Made by a program: the position numbers and the translations under genes. A stretch of 10,982 nucleotides of DNA from Chloroflexota bacterium (GTDB taxonomy: Bacteria; Chloroflexota; Dehalococcoidia; GIF9; AB-539-J10). Of the stretch, positions 1 to 5,808 are shown piece after piece; position 1 is the first letter of the stretch; each line of letters opens with the position of its first letter. The stretch lies in contig JADFUZ010000068.1 in assembly GCA_015222295.1 (NCBI GenBank), positions 1 through 10,982 on the forward strand, written 5' to 3'. The notes beneath the pieces were generated by a model. It was not told the origin of the DNA and did not search any database. It saw only the letters and a list, made by a program, of their open reading frames with translations.

Positions 1-107
1 ATTATGTCAGACAAAGAAGCATCGAGCCTCCAATAGCGTTTGTACTTCCCCCCCTGCCTATCCCAGTACTTCTTGTCTTTCCCAACCCTCGCATCAAACT
101 TGATCAC
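1..107 (-). CDS. Start of an unidentified small ORF, cut by the window edge
   Basis: A reading frame opens at GTG (105-107) and stays open for 35 codons to the left edge. A GGAGAG Shine-Dalgarno-like sequence lies about 6 nt upstream of the GTG. The codon just before it is an in-frame TAG, so the gene cannot start earlier in this frame. The visible peptide is hydrophilic and rich in Lys, Arg, Tyr and Trp (for example KKYWDRQGGKYKRYWRLD). It shows no membrane segment and no motif I recognise. It lies about 104 bp downstream of the FeoB permease gene on the same strand, so it could be the last gene of the feo operon or a separate unit. An open frame this short can occur by chance; the start signal and protein-like composition are the only support. 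Confidence 0.4.
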   Translation of the reverse strand, partial: MIKFDARVGKDKKYWDRQGGKYKRYWRLDASLSDI

Positions 108-144
108 CTACGACTCTCCGTTCCCTTTCCTCTGAAGCATTTGA

Positions 145-181
145 CCCCCAACCCACTGGAAGGGGGGAGCAAGCTCCTCCC
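145..181. repeat. GC-rich inverted repeats downstream of the feoB permease gene
   Basis: CCCCC at 145-149 can pair with the GGGGG run at 162-167. That G run can alternatively form GGAG/CTCC around a CAAG loop (166-177), extended past one mismatch on the minus strand. The element lies 31-67 nt after the feoB permease stop codon. Neither hairpin is followed by a T tract in the direction of transcription, so an intrinsic terminator is not supported. It could be an mRNA 3' structure or chance in a G/C-skewed stretch. Confidence 0.25.
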
Positions 182-211
182 AGTATAAGTCCCCGACGCC
201 TGCCGATTTTT

Positions 212-1519
212 CTAGCCGACGAAGAGGCCTCCGACCTGGAAGATAAGCGCAGCCGCAATCCACGCGATGGCTGTGGTATAGGCTACGCTGAATATCGGCC
301 ATTTCCAGGAATTGGTTTCGCTCTTTATGGTAGCCACAGCAGCAATGCAAGGAACGTAGAGCAAACAGAAGACCATAAAGGCAAAGGCAACCAGGGGCGT
401 CCAGCCGAGTTGAGTCGCAATGGCACTTCCCAGGACTCCTTCTTCAGCAGCAAAGAGTGTTCCCATAGCCCCCACCACCACCTCCTTGGCCAGAAACCCG
501 AAGACAAGGCTTACGGCCGCCTCCCACTGACCAAAGCCACAGGGCGCAAATATGGGAGCAAATGCTCTTCCAATTGGCTCCAGAGCTCCAGTGTAATCCA
601 ACAGCCAGATGACTACCACCACGGCGAAGATTATCGTCCCGGCCTTCCTGAGAAAGAGCCTGCCGCGCTCCCACATGTGAGTTAGAACTCCCCTTACAGT
701 AGGCCGCCGATACGGAGGCAGTTCCATGACAAAGTGGCCTGAAGCTCCGCGAAAGAGAGTCTTGCGAAATATCAGGGCCATGATCATAGCCACCACTATC
801 CCTATGATATACATCGAGAAGACTGCCAACCCCGCGTGGTCGGCAAAGAAATAGCCAGCCAGTAGCACAAAGATGGGCAGCCTGGCGCCACACGACATGA
901 ACGGGTTAACCAGTATTGTAGTGAGCCTGTCTTTGGGGTTTTCTATCGTTCGACAGGCCATGATACCAGGGATATTGCAGCCAAAGCCCAATATCATCGG
1001 AATGAAGGACCGACCATGAAGCCCGATCTTGTGCATCACCCGGTCCATAACAAAGGCGGCACGAGCCATATAGCCACAATCCTCCAGCACCGCAATTGCG
1101 ATAAACAGGAGGAATATCGGCGGGACGAAGATGAGAACCGACCCCACACCACCTATCACACCATCAGCTAGCAGTGACCCACCCCAGCCGCCGATGCCGG
1201 AGACACGCTCTCCCAACCACCCAAAAGCAGCATCAATCCAGTCCATGAAGGGCACCGATAGCGTGAAAACGAATTGAAACACGCCATACATTACGCCCAG
1301 GAAGAGAGGAATACCCAGCCACCGGTCTACAACCACTCTGTCAATCTTGTCTGAAAGAGCCACCCTCTCAATAGGAGGCTTCTTGATGACATCTTTAAGC
1401 AAGCCGCTGATGAAGCCGTATCTGGCGTCGGCAATCACTACCTCAGCTTCATCAGCAAAAATCCCTTGCAAATGAGCAAGGCTTTGCTCAACAGCCTTAA
1501 GGATTTCTCCTCTACTCAT
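212..1519 (-). CDS. feoB: FeoB membrane permease part (split ferrous iron transporter)
   Basis: This is the C-terminal, membrane-embedded half of FeoB, the inner-membrane Fe(II) importer. Residues 1-50 carry the cytosolic helical linker (ARYGFISGL). The hallmark entry to the membrane part, SDKIDRVVVDRWLG, follows, and then about eight to ten hydrophobic segments. Conserved FeoB features are visible: GCNIPGIMACRT with C181, NPFMSCGARLP with C210, and YVPC with C391 near the C-terminus. These lie in the two Gate-type repeats thought to form the iron pathway. The G-domain is absent and is encoded by the preceding gene. The start ATG overlaps that gene's TGA as ATGA, with only a weak AGGG upstream, which suggests translational coupling. 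The two parts together (435 + about 227 residues) match a full FeoB. The family assignment is very secure; whether the two chains form one transporter is inferred. Confidence 0.93.
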   Translation of the reverse strand: MSRGEILKAVEQSLAHLQGIFADEAEVVIADARYGFISGLLKDVIKKPPIERVALSDKIDRVVVDRWLGIPLFLGVMYGVFQFVFTLSVPFMDWIDAAFGWLGERVSGIGGWGGSLLADGVIGGVGSVLIFVPPIFLLFIAIAVLEDCGYMARAAFVMDRVMHKIGLHGRSFIPMILGFGCNIPGIMACRTIENPKDRLTTILVNPFMSCGARLPIFVLLAGYFFADHAGLAVFSMYIIGIVVAMIMALIFRKTLFRGASGHFVMELPPYRRPTVRGVLTHMWERGRLFLRKAGTIIFAVVVVIWLLDYTGALEPIGRAFAPIFAPCGFGQWEAAVSLVFGFLAKEVVVGAMGTLFAAEEGVLGSAIATQLGWTPLVAFAFMVFCLLYVPCIAAVATIKSETNSWKWPIFSVAYTTAIAWIAAALIFQVGGLFVG

Positions 1520-2199
1520 TTTCGCCCTGCCTGGATTTCCTTACCTATCTCCTCGTCCCGCTCCAGGAGCTTCACTGCCAGCCACCTGGGAGGATAAGTC
1601 TTGCAAAGCTCCCCGTCCTGGGAAATGAGTCTCTCCAGGTTGGCGATTTCCTCTTCAACCTCCCGGCCGTACTCTAGTGCTATTCCGTGTACCTGAGTCA
1701 CGTCCTCCGCGACGTCTATCGTCTTCCTGAGTAACTCTTCCGTACCTTGGTTGCGATTGGCCACCATGGGCACCACGGGAACTCCCAGCAGATAGGATAG
1801 ACCCCCTATGTCTATGCGGTACTCCCTCGAGTCAGCCTCGTCCATCATGTTAAGTGCCACTATCAACCGGGCACCCATTTCCAAAAGCTGAACAGTGAGA
1901 TAGAGGTTCCGCTCCAGGTTTGAAGCGTCCACGATATCTATTACAGCATCTGGTTTCTCCTTCACTATGAAATTCCGCGCGATAAGCTCATCTGGCGAAT
2001 AGGCAGTGAGGCCGTACACTCCAGGCAGGTCAACCACCCTCAGCTTGTGACCTTCATACGTGCGGTCCCCTTCCTTCTTCTCCACCGTTACCCCGGGCCA
2101 GTTACCCACATGCTGCCGCGCACCAGTCAAGTTATTGAACACTGTCGTCTTACCTGAATTCGGGTTTCCCACCAGGGCAACAGTGATCCTCTTGTCCAA
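1516..2199 (-). CDS. feoB: FeoB GTPase part (split ferrous iron transporter)
   Basis: This is the N-terminal cytosolic G protein of FeoB, encoded separately from its membrane part. With TTG at 2197-2199 as start, the GTPase motifs are G1 GNPNSGKT (11-18), the G2 threonine in GNWPGVT (T38), G3 DLPG (57-60) and G4 NMMD (117-120). A G5-like region, VPMVANRNQGTEEL, follows, and then a helical region acting as the FeoB guanine dissociation inhibitor. It ends inside that helical region (KLLERDEEIGKEIQ), where a full FeoB would continue into ARYGFI. GTP binding and hydrolysis are expected to drive or gate Fe(II) transport. Start choice: an upstream TTG at 2203-2205 overlaps the feoA stop, but AAGGAGG is only about 1 nt from it; the TTG at 2199 sits 7 nt after that Shine-Dalgarno. 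The stop overlaps the permease start as ATGA. Confidence 0.92.
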   Translation of the reverse strand: MDKRITVALVGNPNSGKTTVFNNLTGARQHVGNWPGVTVEKKEGDRTYEGHKLRVVDLPGVYGLTAYSPDELIARNFIVKEKPDAVIDIVDASNLERNLYLTVQLLEMGARLIVALNMMDEADSREYRIDIGGLSYLLGVPVVPMVANRNQGTEELLRKTIDVAEDVTQVHGIALEYGREVEEEIANLERLISQDGELCKTYPPRWLAVKLLERDEEIGKEIQAGRK

Positions 2200-2201
2200 T
2201 C

Positions 2202-2435
2202 TCAAACCTCCTTTACCAGAATTCTCTGTGCCATGCCGCGACCTAACGCCAGTCTCGATCCTCTTACGTCAATAATTGTCGGCCCCCGCATCTGGCTATT
2301 CACCACCCTGATGACGACTCCGTGAGTAAGCCCCAGGTCAGCAAGCCGCCTCACCAGTCCCCACCCACACCTGACCTCCACCAACTGAACCGTGACACCA
2401 GGGCCAACCATGGCCAACGGCACAAGCCCGTACAT
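2202..2435 (-). CDS. feoA: FeoA domain protein (second copy)
   Basis: This is a 77-residue stand-alone FeoA, a small SH3-like cytosolic protein that works with FeoB in Fe(II) uptake and is thought to bind it directly. Family features are the opening PLAMVGPGVTVQLVEV, the central GLVRRLADLGLTHGVVIRVV and the C-terminal VRGSRLALGRGMAQRILV, where the ALGRGMAxxI signature is especially typical. It begins 2 nt after the stop of the first FeoA gene. A GGAG motif lies about 11 nt upstream of the ATG at 2433-2435, and an in-frame ATG nine codons later is an alternative start. Its stop is just ahead of the FeoB GTPase start, so the two are probably co-transcribed. It differs clearly in sequence from the first FeoA, so the pair is an old duplication or two specialised forms, not a recent tandem copy. 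Confidence 0.9.
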   Translation of the reverse strand: MYGLVPLAMVGPGVTVQLVEVRCGWGLVRRLADLGLTHGVVIRVVNSQMRGPTIIDVRGSRLALGRGMAQRILVKEV

Positions 2436-2437
2436 CT

Positions 2438-2671
2438 CTACTGCATCTCCACCTGAATGTCGCTAGCCTCTTCCTTACGTAGTGACAGGTGATATCCTTT
2501 GATTCGCACCTCAATGGGGTCCCCCAAAGGGGCCACCCTTTCCACCTCCACTTCGCTTCCCGAGACCAATCCCATATCCAGAAGTCGGCGGTGAACTCCC
2601 CCCACACCACCAATCTTCACAATCGTTCCTTTCTCGCCAGGTCTCAGCTCGTGCAAACCTTTCCTATCCAA
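2438..2671 (-). CDS. feoA: FeoA domain protein (first copy)
   Basis: This 77-residue FeoA-type SH3-like protein is the first gene of the feo cluster. Visible features are LHELRPGEKGTIVKIGG, then HRRLLDMGLVSGSEVEVERVAPLGDPIEV and RIKGYHLSLRKEEASDIQV. The last segment keeps the FeoA fold pattern, but the family-typical ALGRGMA is replaced by SLRKEEA, the form common in FeoA proteins encoded as one of a pair. The start is TTG at 2669-2671, six nucleotides after a strong AAGGAGG. It is separated from the upstream regulator gene by about 120 bp that contain a TTAG-N6-CTAA palindrome, so the feo genes probably have their own metal-controlled promoter. Its role is inferred to be modulation of FeoB. 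Confidence 0.9.
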   Translation of the reverse strand: MDRKGLHELRPGEKGTIVKIGGVGGVHRRLLDMGLVSGSEVEVERVAPLGDPIEVRIKGYHLSLRKEEASDIQVEMQ

Positions 2672-2730
2672 CTCTTGCCTCCTTCAGCTAGCTCCCTCCT
2701 GGTGCTCGTGTACGGTGAATCCCCAGTCGA

Positions 2731-2760
2731 ATACTACTTAGATACATCTAACTCTCCCAA
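2731..2760 (-). promoter_or_regulatory. Possible feoA-feoA-feoB promoter with embedded operator
   Basis: On the minus strand a -35-like TTGGGA (2755-2760) and a -10-like TAGTAT (2731-2736) are separated by 18 nt. Both boxes are only partial matches. The spacer contains the perfect palindrome TTAGATGTATCTAA (2738-2751). A repressor bound there would cover the RNA polymerase site. It lies about 60-90 nt upstream of the first feoA. Confidence 0.4.
2738..2751. promoter_or_regulatory. TTAG-N6-CTAA palindrome, likely DtxR-family operator for feo
   Basis: The plus strand reads TTAGATACATCTAA, with perfect 6-bp arms TTAGAT/ATCTAA around a 2-nt centre. The TTAG-N6-CTAA frame is identical to that of the palindrome at the promoter of the adjacent DtxR/MntR-type gene. 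It resembles the outer parts of known DtxR/IdeR boxes, which are rich in TTAGG and CCTAA. Binding is inferred; the palindrome is seen directly. Confidence 0.6.
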
Positions 2761-2791
2761 CAAAAAAATGTTTTCAGGCACCTTTCTCCAT

Positions 2792-3280
2792 CTACTTTGG
2801 GGCTCGCCTCAAACATTCCTGCGGAAGCTTTCCGTGCTCCAAGAAATACCTATACGTCTCGGGGAACTTGGTCTCCCCAAAGGGACATGCCGCCATGAAC
2901 TCCAAGAACTTCGTCAACCTGTCCATGCTCACGGGACTGATGACATGCTCAATCCTACAGGCATCTTCCTCCCCTGTACGCTTGTCAACACCCAGCGCCT
3001 CGCAGAAGAAACGCGCAAGAGCCCTGTGACGACGAAGCACATCCTGAGCCAGCTTGTTCCCTTCATCAGTGAGAGATACGTAGCCATACTTCTCATGGAT
3101 TACAAGCCCCCTATCCGACAGCTTCCTCAAGGCAGAAGTAACGCTGGGCATCGTGACACCCAATCTTCGACTCATCCCATTTACCCGCGCCACTTTCTCC
3201 TCTCCCCGGAGGACCGCTATCGCCTCGAGATAGTCCTCCATACTGGGGCTTTGCCTCTCTTGCGCTTCTTGCTTACACAT
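2792..3280 (-). CDS. DtxR/MntR-family metal-dependent transcriptional repressor
   Basis: This two-domain regulator of about 162 residues binds DNA when loaded with Fe(II) or Mn(II). The N-terminal winged helix (about 10-70) contains VARVNGMSRRLGVTMPSVTSALRKL and the wing YGYVSLTDEG. The dimerisation/metal domain has RRHRALARFF and EDACRIEHVIS. Numbered from the ATG at 3278-3280, the likely primary-site ligands are D16, E19, H85, C108, E111 and H112. D16/E19 match MntR, while the Cys in CRIEH matches iron-responsive DtxR. The DtxR ancillary-site Glu (in RLAER) is Ala here, and there is no C-terminal SH3-like domain, as in MntR. An in-frame TTG two codons upstream (3284-3286) is an alternative start; neither has a clear Shine-Dalgarno. 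Its position upstream of feoA/feoB, with a shared operator pattern, argues for iron control of feo and autoregulation. Confidence 0.9.
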   Translation of the reverse strand: MCKQEAQERQSPSMEDYLEAIAVLRGEEKVARVNGMSRRLGVTMPSVTSALRKLSDRGLVIHEKYGYVSLTDEGNKLAQDVLRRHRALARFFCEALGVDKRTGEEDACRIEHVISPVSMDRLTKFLEFMAACPFGETKFPETYRYFLEHGKLPQECLRRAPK

Positions 3281-3298
3281 TTCCAATCAAAACAGGGG

Positions 3299-3312
3299 TT
3301 AGTTAGGACTAA
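3299..3312. promoter_or_regulatory. TTAG-N6-CTAA operator at the repressor gene promoter
   Basis: The 16-bp plus-strand sequence GTTAGTTAGGACTAAC (3298-3313) has perfect arms GTTAGT/ACTAAC around TAGG; its core fits TTAG-N6-CTAA. It sits just downstream of the -10 box, across the expected transcription start. A half-conserved copy (minus strand TTAG-N6-TATA, 3318-3331) overlaps the -10 box 19 bp away, close to two helical turns. This layout is typical of autorepression by a DtxR-type protein, which is an inference. Confidence 0.65.
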
Positions 3313-3315
3313 CAA

Positions 3316-3344
3316 AGTATAGGTACACTAACTTTCTTTGTCAA
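3316..3344 (-). promoter_or_regulatory. Sigma70-type promoter of the DtxR/MntR-family gene
   Basis: On the minus strand a perfect -35 TTGACA (3339-3344) is followed by a 17-nt spacer and the -10 TATACT (3316-3321). Transcription should start near 3309, leaving a leader of about 30 nt before the ATG at 3280. A TTAG-N6-CTAA palindrome overlaps the start point. This is the best promoter match in the window. Confidence 0.8.
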
Positions 3345-3385
3345 GTCCTTCGCGGGGGTTCTTCTCAGGAATCTGTTCTCACGAA

Positions 3386-3412
3386 GAAAAGTCAAACCCG
3401 GTTAGACCCAGG
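3386..3412 (-). terminator. Possible weak intrinsic terminator of abfD
   Basis: Directly after the abfD stop codon, the minus strand can form CCTGG/CCGGG (with one G-U pair) around a 6-nt loop (3397-3412). A T-rich tail, TTTGACTTTTC, follows (3386-3396). The stem is only 5 bp and the T tract is interrupted, so termination may be inefficient. If it works, it separates abfD from the downstream regulator gene, which has its own promoter. Confidence 0.35.
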
Positions 3413-3413
3413 C

Positions 3414-4883
3414 TCAGGCCAGGACGTCTTCTCTTTTGTCTATGCCCGCCAGACTTCGAGCGAGCCTTTTCTTAAGATCCATATCCGTTTGGCGCTCAAT
3501 CATGATCCTCTGAGCCTGTGGTGATCCCGCTCCGTGTAGCGACTCCGTCCTGTAGCTTGGGGCTGTGAGACCAAAGCTCATGCAGTGGATGAGCGTCAGC
3601 ATGCGAATTCGGTCCTCCGTGGGCACGTCAGCGACTCCCTTCAGATACTTCTCGATGTATTTCCCCACTACCGGGTGTCTGAAGTCCTTCTCAGAAGGAA
3701 CCGTGACCACAGCACCACCGGCAATATCCTCGGCTAGTCGGCACAGTTCGTAGGGAAATCTGGTCACATTCTGTTTGCACACATTGGCCAGAAGTATGTC
3801 ACTCTGATAGTTGCCGGCCGAGGTTTTCCATCCCTCCGTCGAGCACGCCAAGCCACAGGCGTGCAGAGTTTCCACGAGGTGGTTCATTTCCGCAATCTTA
3901 TCCCTGATATGGGCAGCCCGGGGCACTCCGTTGTAGTCCGCCATCGCCGCCGCCGCCCCGATAATTACGTCGCCGATGCCGGGCTTACATCCACCATAGC
4001 TCTGCCTGTGATAGCCCGCGAACCTCTCCACCATCATGACAGAGAAATCGTGTTCCCCGCACATGAAAACCCTGTCCCAGGGAACAAAGACGTTATCCAA
4101 GACAGTCAACACCTCCTGCCCACCAAAAGCATAATTGCCAACATCGATATCCCCCTCCTCGAGTTTGCGTGTATCACAGGACTGCCTTCCGTAGATCAGA
4201 TGCACGCCCTCGGCATCTGTTGGTATGGCGCAGCTCACCGCATAGTCCTTGTCCTCCTCCGTCATTCTGAGAGTTGGCATGACAAGCATTTCATGCGAGT
4301 TCACAGTCCCTGTCTGGTTTGCCTTTGCCCCTCTTATTACGATGCCGTCGCTTCTTCGCTCGACAACGTGGACGAACATGTCCAGATCCACCTGCTTGCT
4401 TGGGCTCAATCCCCGATCACCCTTGACATCAGTCATGGCACCCTGCACACACAAGTCATTCCCCTGAACGTAGGCCAGCCACGCTCGGAACCTCTGATGA
4501 TACTCGGTTCCGTATTTCTGGTCCATTTCGTAGGTAGTGCTGAAAACGGCGTTCACCGCATCCATGCCCACGCATCTTTGGAAGCAGCTGCCCGTCCTCT
4601 GCCCCAGCAACCTCTGTAGCTTCACCTTCTTGACCAGATCATCAGTGCTCTTAAACAGCGAGGCAAAGCGGTTCACCTTCTCCCCCGTGAGCATTGACTC
4701 CGTGGATGCCAGCTCTTCAAGCTCTGGCTCATGGGCAACCTTATAGGTCATAGCGACAGCATTGATGGATGGCCTGATAACCGGATTGTCAACCCAGTTC
4801 TCCACTTTCTCGCCAAACATGTACAGGTCTAGCTTCAGCCTCCGCAAACTCTCCACGTATTCCTTTGCAGTCTTCAAAGCCAT
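3414..4883 (-). CDS. abfD: 4-hydroxybutyryl-CoA dehydratase / vinylacetyl-CoA delta-isomerase
   Basis: This FAD- and [4Fe-4S]-containing enzyme dehydrates 4-hydroxybutyryl-CoA to crotonyl-CoA, with vinylacetyl-CoA isomerase activity. It acts in clostridial 4-aminobutyrate and succinate fermentation and in the archaeal 4-hydroxybutyrate CO2-fixation cycles. The 489-residue product matches the Clostridium aminobutyricum enzyme (about 490) along its whole length from memory. The cluster ligands are visible: C100 and C104 in SCFQRCVGMD, and H292 and C299 in YHRQSYGGCK, with Y296 and K300 beside them. YRTESLHGAGSPQAQRIMI near the C-terminus is also typical. The fold is the HpaB/acyl-CoA dehydrogenase type. 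The ATG at 4881-4883 is chosen because homologues start there; GGAGG lies about 11 nt upstream, and a GTG 11 codons earlier falls at the predicted transcription start. No other gene of a 4-hydroxybutyrate route is in the window. The physiological direction cannot be told. Confidence 0.94.
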   Translation of the reverse strand: MALKTAKEYVESLRRLKLDLYMFGEKVENWVDNPVIRPSINAVAMTYKVAHEPELEELASTESMLTGEKVNRFASLFKSTDDLVKKVKLQRLLGQRTGSCFQRCVGMDAVNAVFSTTYEMDQKYGTEYHQRFRAWLAYVQGNDLCVQGAMTDVKGDRGLSPSKQVDLDMFVHVVERRSDGIVIRGAKANQTGTVNSHEMLVMPTLRMTEEDKDYAVSCAIPTDAEGVHLIYGRQSCDTRKLEEGDIDVGNYAFGGQEVLTVLDNVFVPWDRVFMCGEHDFSVMMVERFAGYHRQSYGGCKPGIGDVIIGAAAAMADYNGVPRAAHIRDKIAEMNHLVETLHACGLACSTEGWKTSAGNYQSDILLANVCKQNVTRFPYELCRLAEDIAGGAVVTVPSEKDFRHPVVGKYIEKYLKGVADVPTEDRIRMLTLIHCMSFGLTAPSYRTESLHGAGSPQAQRIMIERQTDMDLKKRLARSLAGIDKREDVLA

Positions 4884-4920
4884 GCCGCATCTAACCTCCT
4901 TCTCTATTCTTCGCACAAAT

Positions 4921-4948
4921 GATATACTCTGGGCCTCTTTCTGTTCAA
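4921..4948 (-). promoter_or_regulatory. Probable abfD promoter
   Basis: On the minus strand TTGAAC (4943-4948) and TATATC (4921-4926) are separated by 16 nt; each box matches the consensus at four of six positions. Transcription would start near 4914, about 30 nt before the ATG, leaving room for the GGAGG ribosome site (near 4895-4899). The rest of the 175-bp divergent region holds no clear promoter for the plus-strand RNase gene. Confidence 0.5.
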
Positions 4949-5058
4949 CCTAGCACACGGCCCAACATAACGGCAGTGCATTCTTCCTCTTCTCCGCGTC
5001 AGTATTCCAGAAAGCTGCTATCATTCGTAATAGAAGATGCCGAACTCGGTGGATTACT

Positions 5059-5808
5059 ATGTCAAATCGATTGACGAAATGGATAGGGAGCGATGAGTCG
5101 GGCAAGGGAGACTACTTCGGGCCGCTGGTTATCGTTGCTGTATTGGTGAATACAGTAAGTGCTGAGTCACTGGCACAGTTAGGAGTGAAAGACAGCAAGA
5201 GGCTCTCAGACAAGTCGGTGAGAGAACTGGCTGGGGAAATCAAGACCAAATGCCCCCATTCGGTGGTAGCGATCGGTCCGAGAAGGTACAACGAATTGTA
5301 CAGCAAGATAGGAAACCTGAATCACTTGCTTGCCTGGGGGCACTGCAGAGCCATAGAGAACATCCTGGAGAAGGAGGAATGCAACTACGCCCTAGCTGAT
5401 CAGTTCGGGGACGAGAAGTTCATAGTTGGCGCGCTGATGGAGAAGGGCAAGCAGATAACTGTGGAGCAGCGAATCAAAGCTGAGAGCAACGTCGGAGTGG
5501 CAGCGGCTTCGATTCTGGCCAGGGCAGAGTTCGTCCTCAGGCTGACAATGCTTTCAGAAGAGTATGGCATGGAATTTCCCAAGGGAGCCTCAGCTGCTGT
5601 GATCCTGGCAGGAAAGGATTTTGCCAGAAGGTACGGAGGGCAAAGGCTTGGCGAAGTAGCCAAGCTCCACTTCAAGACGACAAAATCGGTACTAGAAAAT
5701 CAGAGTCCGGGAGGCAGACATGGAGGCAGTAGTCAACCAAACGAGAGTATCCATCATCCAGGGAGATATCACCAAACAGGCCACAGACGCGATAGTCAAT
5801 GCGGCTAA
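5059..5808 (+). CDS. rnhC: RNase HIII-like ribonuclease lacking the usual N-terminal domain
   Basis: This enzyme is expected to cut the RNA strand of RNA-DNA hybrids in the cytoplasm. GSDESGKGDYFGPL (10-23), with acidic residues D12 and E13, is the RNase HIII form of the active-site motif. D114 in ALADQF and the segment IKAESNVGVAAASILAR (E142) supply the other expected acidic positions. RNase HIII normally carries about 80 residues ahead of this motif, a TBP-like substrate-binding domain. Here only nine precede it, and abfD diverges 175 bp upstream, leaving no room for that domain. A GGTGG ribosome site lies about 6 nt before the ATG. The conserved fold ends near LHFKTTKSVLENQ (residue 215). 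The last 34 residues are Gly/His/Arg/Ser-rich and mostly read through the start of the overlapping macro-domain gene, so they may be non-functional or result from a one-base change. Confidence 0.87.
   Translation: MSNRLTKWIGSDESGKGDYFGPLVIVAVLVNTVSAESLAQLGVKDSKRLSDKSVRELAGEIKTKCPHSVVAIGPRRYNELYSKIGNLNHLLAWGHCRAIENILEKEECNYALADQFGDEKFIVGALMEKGKQITVEQRIKAESNVGVAAASILARAEFVLRLTMLSEEYGMEFPKGASAAVILAGKDFARRYGGQRLGEVAKLHFKTTKSVLENQSPGGRHGGSSQPNESIHHPGRYHQTGHRRDSQCG

Noticed and set aside
108..350. 80-residue minus-strand ORF overlapping the end of the feoB permease gene
   Set aside because: It lies in another frame over conserved FeoB sequence, has no family-like features and is best read as a shadow.
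2489..3322. 277-residue plus-strand ORF opposite the repressor and feoA genes
   Set aside because: It is long but antisense to well-supported genes and spans their promoter. Its translation shows no family pattern.
3861..4619. 252-residue plus-strand ORF antisense to abfD
   Set aside because: The abfD frame is strongly conserved; this is the usual long antisense shadow of a well-coded gene.
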